A stretch of DNA of 38,475 nucleotides from Bacteroidota bacterium (GCA_016928515.1 JAFGKR010000045.1:1-38475); one strand, 5' to 3'. Numbered from the stretch's first letter, positions 8,668 to 18,855 are shown. The notes: generated by a model from the sequence alone, not told the origin. Program-made: numbers and translations.

Positions 8668-10446
8668 ATGGCGAAACAGGAAATCATTCTCAAGGGACTT
8701 CCGGCTTCAGGAGGTATCGCAATCGGTCCGGCATACGTGTACGAAAGAGAAGAAGTATACGTCTCCCAGCGCATTCTCACCGAGAACGAAGTTGAGAGAG
8801 AGCTGCACCTGCTCGAAGAAGCCATGATGCGCTCGCGTCATCAGCTCGAAAAGATAGCCACATTCGCTCGCGAGACGCTGGACAGCGACGCCGCACAGAT
8901 TTTCGAAGGGCAGTTGCTGATGCTCGATGATCCGGAGATGCGCAAGGCTCTGGACCAGCGACTCCGCCACGAGAAGAAGAACGCTGATTTCCTGATATAC
9001 GATGAATTAAAGAAATACCGGGCGATGCTCAACGAAAGCCGGAACGAGCTGCTTCGCGAACGGATGGTAGACATCGACGAAGTCGGTCAGCGCATCATTC
9101 GCAATCTGCAGAAAAAACGTTTGCACTCGACGGTGGAGGGGGAACACGTCATCATCGCAAATTCACTCACACCATCCGATACCCTGCTGTTCAGCCGGAA
9201 TGACGTCTTGGGTTTCGCCACCGACCTCGGCGGTATCACCTCACACGCCGCCATCCTCTCGCGCTCGCTGAAAATTCCCGCGGTCACCGCGTTGCACACC
9301 GTTACGGCAATGGTGGAAACCGGTGACGAGGTGATCATCGACGGCCAGAGAGGACTACTGATCATCAACCCCTGCGATGAGCACCGCCTTGACTACCATC
9401 GCAAAATCAAACGCATCGAACGCTTCGAGAGCGAACTCAAGGGATTGGTCGACCTCCCCTCTGTGACGCAGGACGGCCACAAGGTGGAGCTTTCCGCAAA
9501 TGCGGAGTTCATCAATGAACTCGAGTACGTCGTCACGCAGGGATCCAAGGGTATCGGACTCTACCGGACCGAGCATTTGTATATCGAGAAAGGGGATTTC
9601 CCTTCCGAGCAGGAACAGTACATTGAATACAGTGAAATCGCTCACATGATGTATCCCCAACAGGTCATTTTCAGGACCTTCGACATCGGTGGCGACAAAC
9701 TGCTGGATTCGGCCGTGAAGGAGTCGAACCCGTTCCTCGGCTGGCGGGGCATTCGCATGATGCTCGACAAGCCCGTGATCTTCCGCCAGCAGTTGCGTGC
9801 CATGCTTCGCGCCTCGACGATGAAAAACATCAAGATCATGTTTCCCATGATATCCGGTGTGGCGGAACTTCGCGAAGTGCTCAACATGCTCGAAGACGTT
9901 CGCGGTGAACTGCGTGACGAGGGCATCTCGTTCGATGAATCCATGCAGATCGGCCTGATGATCGAGGTTCCTTCGGCAGTGTTCGTCGCGGATGAACTCG
10001 CACAGCATGTGGATTTCTTCAGTATTGGCACAAACGACCTGGTGCAGTACCTCATGGCGGTGGATCGGAACAATGAATTGATAGCGGATCTCTACCAGGA
10101 ATTGCATCCCGCCGTCCTGCGGGCGATCAAGATTACGATCGACACCGGGCATCGACACGGTCTCTGGGTGGGGATGTGCGGGGAAATGGCCGGGAATCCT
10201 CTTGCGACGGTCCTCCTTCTCGGTTTGGGGCTGGATGAATTTTCCATGGTCCCTTCGGTCATTCCCGAAGTGAAGAAAATCATCCGCTCGACGACGTACA
10301 CCGAAGCGAAGGGAATTGCACAGGAGGTTCTGCAGAAATCCAACTCGCTCGATATTCGTACCTTTCTGACCGAATATATGGAACAGCGGTATCCGGAGTT
10401 GCTTGTCGGCATGTTGAACGGAGACAATGGAGTAGTACATGAGTGA
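8668..10446 (+). CDS. ptsI: Phosphoenolpyruvate-protein phosphotransferase (Enzyme I)
   Basis: KGLPASGGIAIGPAYVY, phospho-His motif GGITSHAAILSRSLKIPAV, PEP-binding GIGLYRTEHLY, GWRGIRMMLD, FSIGTNDLVQY. Confidence 0.96.
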   Translation: MAKQEIILKGLPASGGIAIGPAYVYEREEVYVSQRILTENEVERELHLLEEAMMRSRHQLEKIATFARETLDSDAAQIFEGQLLMLDDPEMRKALDQRLRHEKKNADFLIYDELKKYRAMLNESRNELLRERMVDIDEVGQRIIRNLQKKRLHSTVEGEHVIIANSLTPSDTLLFSRNDVLGFATDLGGITSHAAILSRSLKIPAVTALHTVTAMVETGDEVIIDGQRGLLIINPCDEHRLDYHRKIKRIERFESELKGLVDLPSVTQDGHKVELSANAEFINELEYVVTQGSKGIGLYRTEHLYIEKGDFPSEQEQYIEYSEIAHMMYPQQVIFRTFDIGGDKLLDSAVKESNPFLGWRGIRMMLDKPVIFRQQLRAMLRASTMKNIKIMFPMISGVAELREVLNMLEDVRGELRDEGISFDESMQIGLMIEVPSAVFVADELAQHVDFFSIGTNDLVQYLMAVDRNNELIADLYQELHPAVLRAIKITIDTGHRHGLWVGMCGEMAGNPLATVLLLGLGLDEFSMVPSVIPEVKKIIRSTTYTEAKGIAQEVLQKSNSLDIRTFLTEYMEQRYPELLVGMLNGDNGVVHE

Positions 10447-11776
10447 TATGATCCGCATAGACGATACGAACTGCCGCGGTTTCCTTGCTGACGACGCGCT
10501 CTCCGCTGCCCGCAACCGTGTTGCTGAAGCGTTGGCAACTCTGCAGTCGCGCAGCGGGCCGGGCAGCGATTTCCTCGGATGGGTGGATCTCCCCGTACAG
10601 GCACGCGAAGCACTTCCACCGCTGCTTGAAACAGCCGAGGAAATCCGTGCACAATCCGACGTGCTCGTCGTCGTGGGTATCGGGGGCTCGTATCTCGGTG
10701 CCCGGGCGGTGATCGAAGCTCTTCGTCCTCCCTTCGGCGGGGATGATCTTTCGATACTGTATGCCGGACACCACATTGACGGCGGGTATCTCAGCGCGAT
10801 GCTCGATCATCTCGAAGGGCGGCGCGTGAGCATCAATGTCATTTCCAAATCGGGCACGACGACCGAACCGGCAATCGCCTTTCGCATCCTTCGCCGGTGG
10901 ATGGAGGATCGGTACGGGAAAGCGGAAGCCGCACGCCGCATTTTCGCAACAACGGATGCCCGAAAAGGCGCGCTGCGGACATTGGCGGATGAAGAGGGAT
11001 ATCGCAGCTTCGTCATTCCCGATGACGTCGGCGGGCGTTTCTCCGTCTTTACACCCGTGGGACTGCTGCCGATCGCCGCCGCCGGTGTGAATGCCGCTGC
11101 CCTGCTCGACGGCGCCATCGCCATGCGCGGGAAATGCGGCTTCCGTGATCCGCACGCCAATCCCGCTTTCGCGTATGCCGTGCTGCGCGATGCACTGTAT
11201 CACTCGGGACAATCCGTCGAAGTCCTCGCGTCTTTCCACCCGCAACTCCAATACATTACCGAATGGTGGAAGCAGCTGTTCGGCGAGAGCGAAGGGAAAG
11301 ACGGTCGGGGCCTTTTCCCGGCGGCCGTGACGAATACCACCGATCTGCATTCGATGGGGCAGTACATTCAGGACGGTCAACGGATGTTGTTCGAAACCTT
11401 CCTGTTTTCCGATATCGCTGAAGTGGACATCGCACTTCCGGTATCTGATGACGACACCGACGGCCTGCGCTATCTTGCCGGACGGACCCTGGCGGATGTG
11501 AACCGGCAGGCGATGCGGGGCACGGCGCTCGCGCATCTGTCGGGCGGAGTTCCGAACGCGCTGATCACCCTCTCTTCCATCAGTCCGGCATCGATCGGTG
11601 CGCTGTTGTATTTTTTCGAAACGGCGGTCGCGCTCAGCGGCTACGCCCTGGGCGTCAATCCCTTCGACCAGCCCGGTGTCGAGGAATACAAGCGGAATAT
11701 GTTCGCCCTGCTGCGCAAACCCGGCTTCGAGCAGTTGCATGACGAATTGACGGCAAGGCTCGGAGGACTTTCATGA
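10439..11776 (+). CDS. pgi: Glucose-6-phosphate isomerase
   Basis: VVGIGGSYLGARA, VISKSGTTTEPAIAFR, HPQLQYITEWWKQLFGESEGKDGRGLFP, YFFETAVALSGYALGVNPFDQPGVEEYK; overlaps ptsI by 8 bp. Confidence 0.95.
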   Translation: MSDMIRIDDTNCRGFLADDALSAARNRVAEALATLQSRSGPGSDFLGWVDLPVQAREALPPLLETAEEIRAQSDVLVVVGIGGSYLGARAVIEALRPPFGGDDLSILYAGHHIDGGYLSAMLDHLEGRRVSINVISKSGTTTEPAIAFRILRRWMEDRYGKAEAARRIFATTDARKGALRTLADEEGYRSFVIPDDVGGRFSVFTPVGLLPIAAAGVNAAALLDGAIAMRGKCGFRDPHANPAFAYAVLRDALYHSGQSVEVLASFHPQLQYITEWWKQLFGESEGKDGRGLFPAAVTNTTDLHSMGQYIQDGQRMLFETFLFSDIAEVDIALPVSDDDTDGLRYLAGRTLADVNRQAMRGTALAHLSGGVPNALITLSSISPASIGALLYFFETAVALSGYALGVNPFDQPGVEEYKRNMFALLRKPGFEQLHDELTARLGGLS

Positions 11777-12831
11777 GCAGCATCGATTACGCCGCGCGCG
11801 TCTCCAGTCTCGACTCGCATGACATGTACAGCGTTCTGTGTGATTATCCGCAACAGGTTCGCACCGGCATGGACATCGGAAACACCGTCAATCTCACCGC
11901 TATCGATGCACGCCGGATCAGACGGATGGTCATCTGCGGAATGGGCGGCTCGGCGATCGGTGGAGACGTGCTGCGCGTATACGCCGAAGCGCTGTCACCG
12001 ATTCCGATCGTGGTGATCCGCGGATACGGTGTCCCGGCCTTCGTCGGCGAAGACACGCTGGTCGCCGTACTCAGCTATTCCGGCGGTACCGAAGAATCTC
12101 TTGCTGCCTATGACGACGCCCGGGCGCGCGGGGCACAGTGCCTGGTCATAACATCCGGCGGAACATTGCTCGTCCGGGCCGAGTCGGAAGGAGTACCGGT
12201 CGCGCTCATTCCCGGTGGACTCGCCCCACGATGCGCACTCGGATACCTGTTCTTCCCGTTGCTCATGATCGCGGCGCGGCTCGACGTGCTCGACATCCAG
12301 CAATCGACGCTCACCAGCCTTATCGAGATGCTGGAAACCGCGACGAGGGAATACGCCGATTATCTGGATCGGGACAATCAGGCCATCGTGATCGCAGAGA
12401 AACTTGTTGGGCGGTTACCTGTATTGTATGCTGCACAGACGGGACTCGAGGCCGTGCTCGTTCGCTGGCGCTGCCAGATCGAGGAGAATGCGAAGATGCT
12501 GGCCTACAGCAATGTCTTTCCAGAGATGAATCACAACGAAATTGTCGGCTGGGAACAGAATCCGGACCTTCTTCGCCGCATTGCCGTCCTCGTTCTGCAT
12601 GACCGCGATGATGCGCCCCAGATACGCAGGCGCATCAGCGTGACGCTGGATATCATTCGTCCGATGGCCGCGGATATCATCGAAATCCATGCGCGGGAGG
12701 AATCCGCGCTCGCACGTGTACTGGGATTGATTTGCCTCGGGGACTGGGTGAGTTTTTATCTCGCCATGGCGACAGGTGTCGATCCGTATCCGATCGAGAA
12801 CATCAACCGACTGAAAGCAGCATTGACGTGA
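11773..12831 (+). CDS. Bifunctional phosphoglucose/phosphomannose isomerase (SIS domain)
   Basis: VICGMGGSAIGGDVLR, LSYSGGTEESLAAY, NVFPEMNHNEIVGWEQ; ATGA overlap with pgi. Confidence 0.92.
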   Translation: MSSIDYAARVSSLDSHDMYSVLCDYPQQVRTGMDIGNTVNLTAIDARRIRRMVICGMGGSAIGGDVLRVYAEALSPIPIVVIRGYGVPAFVGEDTLVAVLSYSGGTEESLAAYDDARARGAQCLVITSGGTLLVRAESEGVPVALIPGGLAPRCALGYLFFPLLMIAARLDVLDIQQSTLTSLIEMLETATREYADYLDRDNQAIVIAEKLVGRLPVLYAAQTGLEAVLVRWRCQIEENAKMLAYSNVFPEMNHNEIVGWEQNPDLLRRIAVLVLHDRDDAPQIRRRISVTLDIIRPMAADIIEIHAREESALARVLGLICLGDWVSFYLAMATGVDPYPIENINRLKAALT

Positions 12832-15710
12832 CGGTGATACGCTCACATCGATCCTGCCGGGCTGTGTCCCTGCGCAGGCCGTGGCGGAATCGTTCCGGTC
12901 TCCTGCTGCATATTCTCTTCCCGGTGATCCTGCTCCTCCCGGTCGTCACCGCTCCCGTATCCGCCCAATTTCTGCCATTCGGACGCAACAAGATAGCCTA
13001 TACCGAATTCGACTGGCGCATCCTCCGCACCGAGCATTTCGATATCTATTACTATCCCGAGATGCAGGAGCTTGCCGGCAGGGGCGCCCACTTTGCCGAA
13101 GAGAGTTATCTCGCGCTCGAGCGCACATTCAATTTCACCATACTTCATCGCATTCCACTGATTTTCTACAGCTCGTCGATTCATTTCCAGCAGACGAACG
13201 TGACCCCGGGCTTCATCCCCGAAGGTGTGGGGGGATTCTTCGAATTTCTGAAAGGGCGGGTGGTGATCCCGAGTCAGGGATCAATGGAGCAGTTTCGTCA
13301 CGTCATCAAGCACGAACTGGTGCATGTGTTCATGCACAACAAGCTCGAGCACGTCCTGCGCAAGCACGGCCAGCGCGCCGATCGCTACCTGCCGCTGTGG
13401 TTCGTCGAAGGATTGGCGGAGTATTATTCCACGGCATGGGACAGCCAGGCCGAGATGGTGCTGCGTGATGCGGTGCTGAACGGGTATTTTGCACCGCTCT
13501 CGCGGATCTGGGCGATCAGCGGCAGCTTCCTGATGTACAAGGAGGGACAGGATGCGCTCGAATTCATCGCGCGGACCATGGGTGAGGAGAAAATCATACA
13601 GCTGGTCGATAATTTCTGGATGTCGGAGAATTTCAGCGAGGTGATGAGGTGGACGCTCGGCATGTCCGTTGAGGAATTTGACCGCGCCTGGGTGCGCGAT
13701 CTGAAGAGACGTATCTATCCGCTGGTGGAGACGCATGACCGTCCCTCGGATGTCGGCCATACGATCGTGCCGAGAGGATTCAATGCAAAGCCTGTCTACT
13801 TTCGGCGCGGGGATTCCTCGTACGTCGTATACATCGCCAACAACACCGGCTATGGCGGCCTCTATATGAAATCCCTTTCCGGCGGGGAGGAGCGACGCCT
13901 GATCGAAGGGGAAAAAACGGATTCCTTCGAAACTTTCCATCTTTTCGGTCCACGCATGGCGGTGAATATCCATGGTATACTTGCCTTTGTCACCAAGAGC
14001 GGCGAAACGGACGTGCTGCATCTGTACGATCTGAATCGGGAGCGGCTCGCGGGCACACTGGCATTCAATGACCTCGTCATGATCGGTTCACCTTCCTGGT
14101 CACCGGACGGTGACCGGATCGTTTTTGCCGCCCTGAATACGGAGGGTGAGAACGACTTGTACATCCTCGATCCGGATGCGCACACACTGCAACAGCTCAC
14201 CGCTGATTTTTACGACGATCGGGATCCTGCCTGGTCTCCCGATGGTACGCGGATAGTGTTCAGTTCCGACCGCGGATTTCTCGGCGCCCGGGGAGTGCAT
14301 CATCTGTACCTTGTCGATCTCGAAGACGGAGACATCCGTTCCCTGACACAGGACAGCTGCAGTTTCATCTCTCCGTCATGGTCGTCAGACGGTCGTCATG
14401 TCGTGTGCACGTCAGATCGTGATGGGACACACAATCTGTATGTCATCACCGTCGACGACGAAATCCCGGTGCTTCCGCCGGTGCGGCAGGTGTCGCACTT
14501 CACCACCGCCGCCTTCGATCCGGTCTGGACACCCGACGGCGACCTGCTCTATTCGGCTTACGATGGTTTCAACTTCGGAATCCTCGGTCTTCGTGACGTG
14601 TCGGCGCGTCTGGATTCCTTTCAAACCGTTCTCGAGCCACGCCTTCCGTTCCGATCGGAGCGGTGGGAGGTTCCGCAAATCGAGGGAGAGACCGCGGAGT
14701 CTCCGCTCGTCTATGAGAAGCGCTACCAGGTCGATATCGCCCAGAGCGCCATTTCCACCGATCCCGTTTTCGGTACATTGGGCGGAGCGGTGCTCAGCAT
14801 GAGCGACGTTCTCGGCGACGACCGCTACTATTTCATGATCTACAACACTGCCCAAACGTCCAGTGAGTTTTTTTCCAGTTTCAATTTTGCAATCTCGCGA
14901 GTATCACTCGGCCGCACGACCCCCTACAGCTATGGTGTGTTTCACTATGCCGGACGGCGATACGACCTGCTCGATCCCGATCTGTACTTCAACGAGCGCG
15001 CTTATGGCGGCTACTTCGCGGCGGCCTTCCCACTGTCGAAATTCCGCCGTCTCGAAGGTTCGGTGAGCTTCAGCAATTCCGACAAAGAGAGCATTGCGGA
15101 GATCCGCCAGAGAAAGGCCTTGCTGCTGACGAACTCCGTCTCCTATGTGAAGGACAATGCACTGTATTACTGGACCGGCCCGATCGACGGGAATCGCTTC
15201 AATCTGACGCTGTCATACACCACCGATCTCCGCTATTCGAATGTGAATTATTATTCGGTGATGGTGGATTACCGGCGATACTTTCGTCTCACCCTGCGGT
15301 CAACCATTGCCTCGCGCTTCGAATTTCTCTATAACCATGGGAAAGAGGCACGCCGCTATTTCCTCGGCGGGAGTTGGGATCTGAGGGGATGGCCACGCTG
15401 GAGCATCCGCGGCACCAAACGCTGGTTGACCAGCCATGAACTCCGTTTCCCTCTGCTCGATCGTGTCGGGCTGGATTTCCCCTTCGGCTCCATCAACCTG
15501 GGGATTCTTCGCGGTGCAGTATTTTTCGATGCCGGAAATTCCTGGGATACGGAGTACGGCAGCACCCTCGGAAGCGTCGGCACTGGACTGCGGCTGAGTC
15601 TGTTCGGTATCCTCGTACTGCGCTATGACATCGGCAAGCGCATCGAAAACAATTTTACACGTTTCCAGGACGGGCTCTTTCAGCAGTTTTTCTTCGGTTG
15701 GGATTTCTGA
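12828..15710 (+). CDS. Peptidase-MA-like zinc peptidase / TolB-like WD40 propeller / Omp85-like (BamA/TamA) C-terminal barrel fusion
   Basis: Probable GTG start overlapping the upstream TGA (ORF opens at 12732); signal peptide ending PVSAQF; IKHELVHVFMHN (HExxH) plus WFVEGLAEYYS; repeated SPDGDRIVFA / SPDGTRIVFSSDRG propeller blades; C-terminal ...GGSWDLRGWPRWSIRGTKRWLTSHELRFPLL...VFFDAGNSW...GTGLRLSLFGILVLRYDIG...FFGWDF barrel. Confidence 0.85.
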   Translation: MTVIRSHRSCRAVSLRRPWRNRSGLLLHILFPVILLLPVVTAPVSAQFLPFGRNKIAYTEFDWRILRTEHFDIYYYPEMQELAGRGAHFAEESYLALERTFNFTILHRIPLIFYSSSIHFQQTNVTPGFIPEGVGGFFEFLKGRVVIPSQGSMEQFRHVIKHELVHVFMHNKLEHVLRKHGQRADRYLPLWFVEGLAEYYSTAWDSQAEMVLRDAVLNGYFAPLSRIWAISGSFLMYKEGQDALEFIARTMGEEKIIQLVDNFWMSENFSEVMRWTLGMSVEEFDRAWVRDLKRRIYPLVETHDRPSDVGHTIVPRGFNAKPVYFRRGDSSYVVYIANNTGYGGLYMKSLSGGEERRLIEGEKTDSFETFHLFGPRMAVNIHGILAFVTKSGETDVLHLYDLNRERLAGTLAFNDLVMIGSPSWSPDGDRIVFAALNTEGENDLYILDPDAHTLQQLTADFYDDRDPAWSPDGTRIVFSSDRGFLGARGVHHLYLVDLEDGDIRSLTQDSCSFISPSWSSDGRHVVCTSDRDGTHNLYVITVDDEIPVLPPVRQVSHFTTAAFDPVWTPDGDLLYSAYDGFNFGILGLRDVSARLDSFQTVLEPRLPFRSERWEVPQIEGETAESPLVYEKRYQVDIAQSAISTDPVFGTLGGAVLSMSDVLGDDRYYFMIYNTAQTSSEFFSSFNFAISRVSLGRTTPYSYGVFHYAGRRYDLLDPDLYFNERAYGGYFAAAFPLSKFRRLEGSVSFSNSDKESIAEIRQRKALLLTNSVSYVKDNALYYWTGPIDGNRFNLTLSYTTDLRYSNVNYYSVMVDYRRYFRLTLRSTIASRFEFLYNHGKEARRYFLGGSWDLRGWPRWSIRGTKRWLTSHELRFPLLDRVGLDFPFGSINLGILRGAVFFDAGNSWDTEYGSTLGSVGTGLRLSLFGILVLRYDIGKRIENNFTRFQDGLFQQFFFGWDF

Positions 15711-16843
15711 TGCGTGCGCTACTGCCGATCATATCGTTTCTGCTCACCGCATGCGGGTCCGTCCATCACATGGAACCGTTGCTTTCGTCCGGGCCGTGGG
15801 ACTGGCCACAGCAGGGAGGAGGCGCGGAACGGCACTTCGTTGTCCCGTCATTCCCGTCCGCTTCGGGACGGACGACAACGCAAGCGACATGGGAATTCTC
15901 GCTCGATGGTACTGCGGGGACGGCAGGTCCGCTGCTCATCGGAGACGTGCTTCTGTTTCCGTCGGTCGGCGGCGTCGTCGAAGCGGTTCGATTGTCGGAT
16001 GCGAAGACGCTTGCGGAGTTCGATTGTGATTGGTACATCGCCGGCACACCGGCGCTCCTGGGGTCGTCCCTGTTCATTGCGACGATCGGAGGCACGTCGC
16101 TGCTCTACTGCTTCGACATCACGAGCGGGGAGTTGCAGTGGTCACGGATGTTTGAAGCGGTGCATGCCGCAGTCTGCGCGCATCGACACCATGTCTTCGT
16201 CGCCGGCGCTCGGGGTACGGTTGCGCGATTCGCTCCAGGTGATTCCGTGGAAATATGGAAAGTGCAACTCACCGGACCCGCACGTGCCGCACCGGCCGCG
16301 TCTGATACCGTCCTTGTCGTCGGCACGGAAACCGGGGACGTTTTCGGCTTGTCCACGGAGACGGGGCGTATCCTCTGGCGCGTCCCGACATTTGCAGCGG
16401 TGCAGGCAGGGCCTGTGATTGCCGGCGGTGTCGTCATCGCATCGAATCGGAAAGGCATTGTGCACGCGCTCGATCTTCATTCCGGGACAGTCGTGTGGAC
16501 GTATGAATGTGGTGTTCCGGTGTATCATTCTCCGGCGGTTCGTGCGGGGAAACTGCTGCTCCCCGTATCATCAGGCGACCTTCTTCTGCTCGATTTGCAC
16601 GATGGTCGTCTCCTCCGCACGTACACGATCAATGCATTGCCGGGCGCATCGCCACTGCTCTCGGAAATGCACGCGTGGCAGCTTGCGAGGAACGGCAACC
16701 TGTACCGCGTGGATGTTCAGAGCGGGGATGTTCACATCGTGCACAAACTTCCTGCAGGCAGTGAGACACCGCCTGTGATGACTCCCGCAGGCATCCTGCT
16801 TGTCGACCAGGATGGGGAAGCGATCATCGTGGAGGTCCAATGA
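15710..16843 (+). CDS. PQQ-binding-like beta-propeller lipoprotein (BamB-like)
   Basis: Lipobox FLLTACGS; blades such as CFDITSGELQWSR, GLSTETGRILWRV, ALDLHSGTVVWTYECGVPVYHSPAV; TGATG coupling to upstream gene. Confidence 0.8.
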   Translation: MRALLPIISFLLTACGSVHHMEPLLSSGPWDWPQQGGGAERHFVVPSFPSASGRTTTQATWEFSLDGTAGTAGPLLIGDVLLFPSVGGVVEAVRLSDAKTLAEFDCDWYIAGTPALLGSSLFIATIGGTSLLYCFDITSGELQWSRMFEAVHAAVCAHRHHVFVAGARGTVARFAPGDSVEIWKVQLTGPARAAPAASDTVLVVGTETGDVFGLSTETGRILWRVPTFAAVQAGPVIAGGVVIASNRKGIVHALDLHSGTVVWTYECGVPVYHSPAVRAGKLLLPVSSGDLLLLDLHDGRLLRTYTINALPGASPLLSEMHAWQLARNGNLYRVDVQSGDVHIVHKLPAGSETPPVMTPAGILLVDQDGEAIIVEVQ

Positions 16844-17472
16844 GCACGCGCAGCATCCGACAGATCGTCCTCGTCGTTGCCATCCCGCTGTCTTTCTGCA
16901 TCATGGTCCCGGCCGCTGTTGCACAGGACATCGACCCACCCCTTTCCGGAAAGATCAACATCGACTCCGAACCACGTGGGGCGGAAGTGTTTCTGGGGGA
17001 CTCGCTGCTCGGCCGTACGCCGCTGCGTATCGACACCGCAATTATGCGGGATGTGCGATTATACTGGCCGTCTCGTCTTTCGTGGGACGCGCAGGAGCAG
17101 GGCCTGCCGCTGCAGTTCCTCGCTGCCGATCAGGGTGTCGTTCTGGTACGCTTCGAAATGCGCGACTGGCGGCGCATGCTCCTCGGGGAGATTTCACCTG
17201 ACGGTGAGGGGAACAGGCAGGTGGGATTCCGCCGGACAGCACTTCGTTTCCCGTCCGCACGAGTACTGTTTCCTGCTGGACTGGGACTTGCGGCAGGGGT
17301 GGCGGCCGTCATTCTCAAACAGAAAGCCGATGCCCTTTACGAAGACTATCTCGTGAGCGGGGACGATGCGCTTCTATCTCAAACGAAAAAGTACGATATT
17401 TACGCAGGAATTTCCCTGGCGCTGCTTCAAGTGGGTCTGGGCTATGTCATCTATCTCGTTCTGGATGAGTAG
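16840..17472 (+). CDS. PEGA-domain membrane protein
   Basis: KINIDSEPRGAEVFLGDSLLGRTPLRI PEGA signature after signal peptide; C-terminal hydrophobic segments; ATGA overlap. Confidence 0.75.
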   Translation: MSTRSIRQIVLVVAIPLSFCIMVPAAVAQDIDPPLSGKINIDSEPRGAEVFLGDSLLGRTPLRIDTAIMRDVRLYWPSRLSWDAQEQGLPLQFLAADQGVVLVRFEMRDWRRMLLGEISPDGEGNRQVGFRRTALRFPSARVLFPAGLGLAAGVAAVILKQKADALYEDYLVSGDDALLSQTKKYDIYAGISLALLQVGLGYVIYLVLDE

Positions 17473-17516
17473 GCCTTTGGCCATTATGCAGCCCTCCTCC
17501 CCAACCATCCTGAGCC

Positions 17517-18344
17517 ATGACCGGAAAAGTCGACCTCCATACGCACACGTATTATTCCGATGGTGCGCTGTCGCCGCGGGAACTGGTCACGCGTGCGCAT
17601 GAAGTCGGGATCACCGTTTTGAGCATCACCGATCATGACAATATCGATGGCACCGATGAGGCCATGGAGGCGGCGAAGGATTTTGGGATTGAAGTCATCC
17701 CCGGTGTGGAGTTAAGTTCCACACTCGGTACGAAGGATATTCACATTCTCGGCTATATGTTCGACCCCGGCAATTATCAACTCCGTCATACGCTCGAATT
17801 TCTCCGGAAGGAACGATTCATCCGCGCGGAGCGCATCGTACGCAAGCTCAACAGCATGGATCTGCCGCTCGATTTCGACATCGTACTGGAACATGCCGGT
17901 CATGGTGCCGTCGGGCGCCCGCATATCGCCGCAGCGATGCTGGATGAAGGACTCACGAGTGACTACGCCGAAGCGTTTGACCAGTACATCGGTGACAGTG
18001 GTCCGGCGTTTGAACCCAAGTACAAGATTTCCCCCGAGGACGCGGTGGAAATCATCGCCAACGCAGGCGGCATCTCCATCGTCGCACATCCCGGCTGGTA
18101 TGTGAGTGAGCAGGATCTGTCCTATCTCATCCGGGCGGGCATCGACGGTATCGAGGTCGTGCATCCCGCGCACGACTCCGCACGTCAGCGCTACTATCGC
18201 GGCATTGCATCCACCTACTTCCTGCTGGAAAGCGGTGGCTCGGATTTCCATGGGGGAAAGCGAAACGATTATCAGAATTTCGGCACCTACACGGTGAAAA
18301 GCGATATCGTTCTCGCCATGAAACGAAGACTGTTCATCCAATAA
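17517..18344 (+). CDS. PHP-domain phosphoesterase (TrpH / nucleoside-bisphosphate phosphatase-like)
   Basis: [46 protein letters not shown] motifs. Confidence 0.9.
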   Translation: MTGKVDLHTHTYYSDGALSPRELVTRAHEVGITVLSITDHDNIDGTDEAMEAAKDFGIEVIPGVELSSTLGTKDIHILGYMFDPGNYQLRHTLEFLRKERFIRAERIVRKLNSMDLPLDFDIVLEHAGHGAVGRPHIAAAMLDEGLTSDYAEAFDQYIGDSGPAFEPKYKISPEDAVEIIANAGGISIVAHPGWYVSEQDLSYLIRAGIDGIEVVHPAHDSARQRYYRGIASTYFLLESGGSDFHGGKRNDYQNFGTYTVKSDIVLAMKRRLFIQ

Positions 18345-18358
18345 GTGCAGAGACGCAT

Positions 18359-18835
18359 ATGTACACACCCATTCAGGGCGATCTCAAGGTCGGCGCGCAT
18401 ACCTTCGCGATTGTATCCAGCCGCTTCAATGATGTGATCACACGGCGCCTGGTGGACGGCGCCATCGATTGCCTGACCCGTCACGGAGCCGCGATGGACC
18501 AGATCGACGTGCTGTTGTGCCCGGGCTCCTTCGAACTCCCGATGGTCGCCCGCAAGCTTGTCGAGAACGGCCGGTATGACGCCATCATCTGTATCGGTGC
18601 GGTGATTCGCGGTGACACACCCCACTTCGACTATATCGCAGCAGAGGTGACGAAAGGCATCGCACATCTCGCGATGGAGAGCGGGAAACCGGTCGCATTC
18701 GGTGTGCTGACCACCGATACGATGGAGCAGGCGCTCGATCGTGCCGGTCTCAAACACGGCAACAAGGGCTGGGAAGCCGCACTCACCGCCATCGAGATGC
18801 TGAACCTGTATTCCGCGATCGAAGCACACTCGTGA
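18359..18835 (+). CDS. ribH: 6,7-dimethyl-8-ribityllumazine synthase
   Basis: [65 protein letters not shown]. Confidence 0.96.
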   Translation: MYTPIQGDLKVGAHTFAIVSSRFNDVITRRLVDGAIDCLTRHGAAMDQIDVLLCPGSFELPMVARKLVENGRYDAIICIGAVIRGDTPHFDYIAAEVTKGIAHLAMESGKPVAFGVLTTDTMEQALDRAGLKHGNKGWEAALTAIEMLNLYSAIEAHS

Positions 18836-18855
18836 CATCATCCATTCGGAGCTGT

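Noticed and set aside
9355-11740. 473-aa and 486-aa minus-strand ORFs
   Set aside because: Antisense to ptsI and pgi; low-complexity Arg/His-rich composition typical of shadow ORFs.
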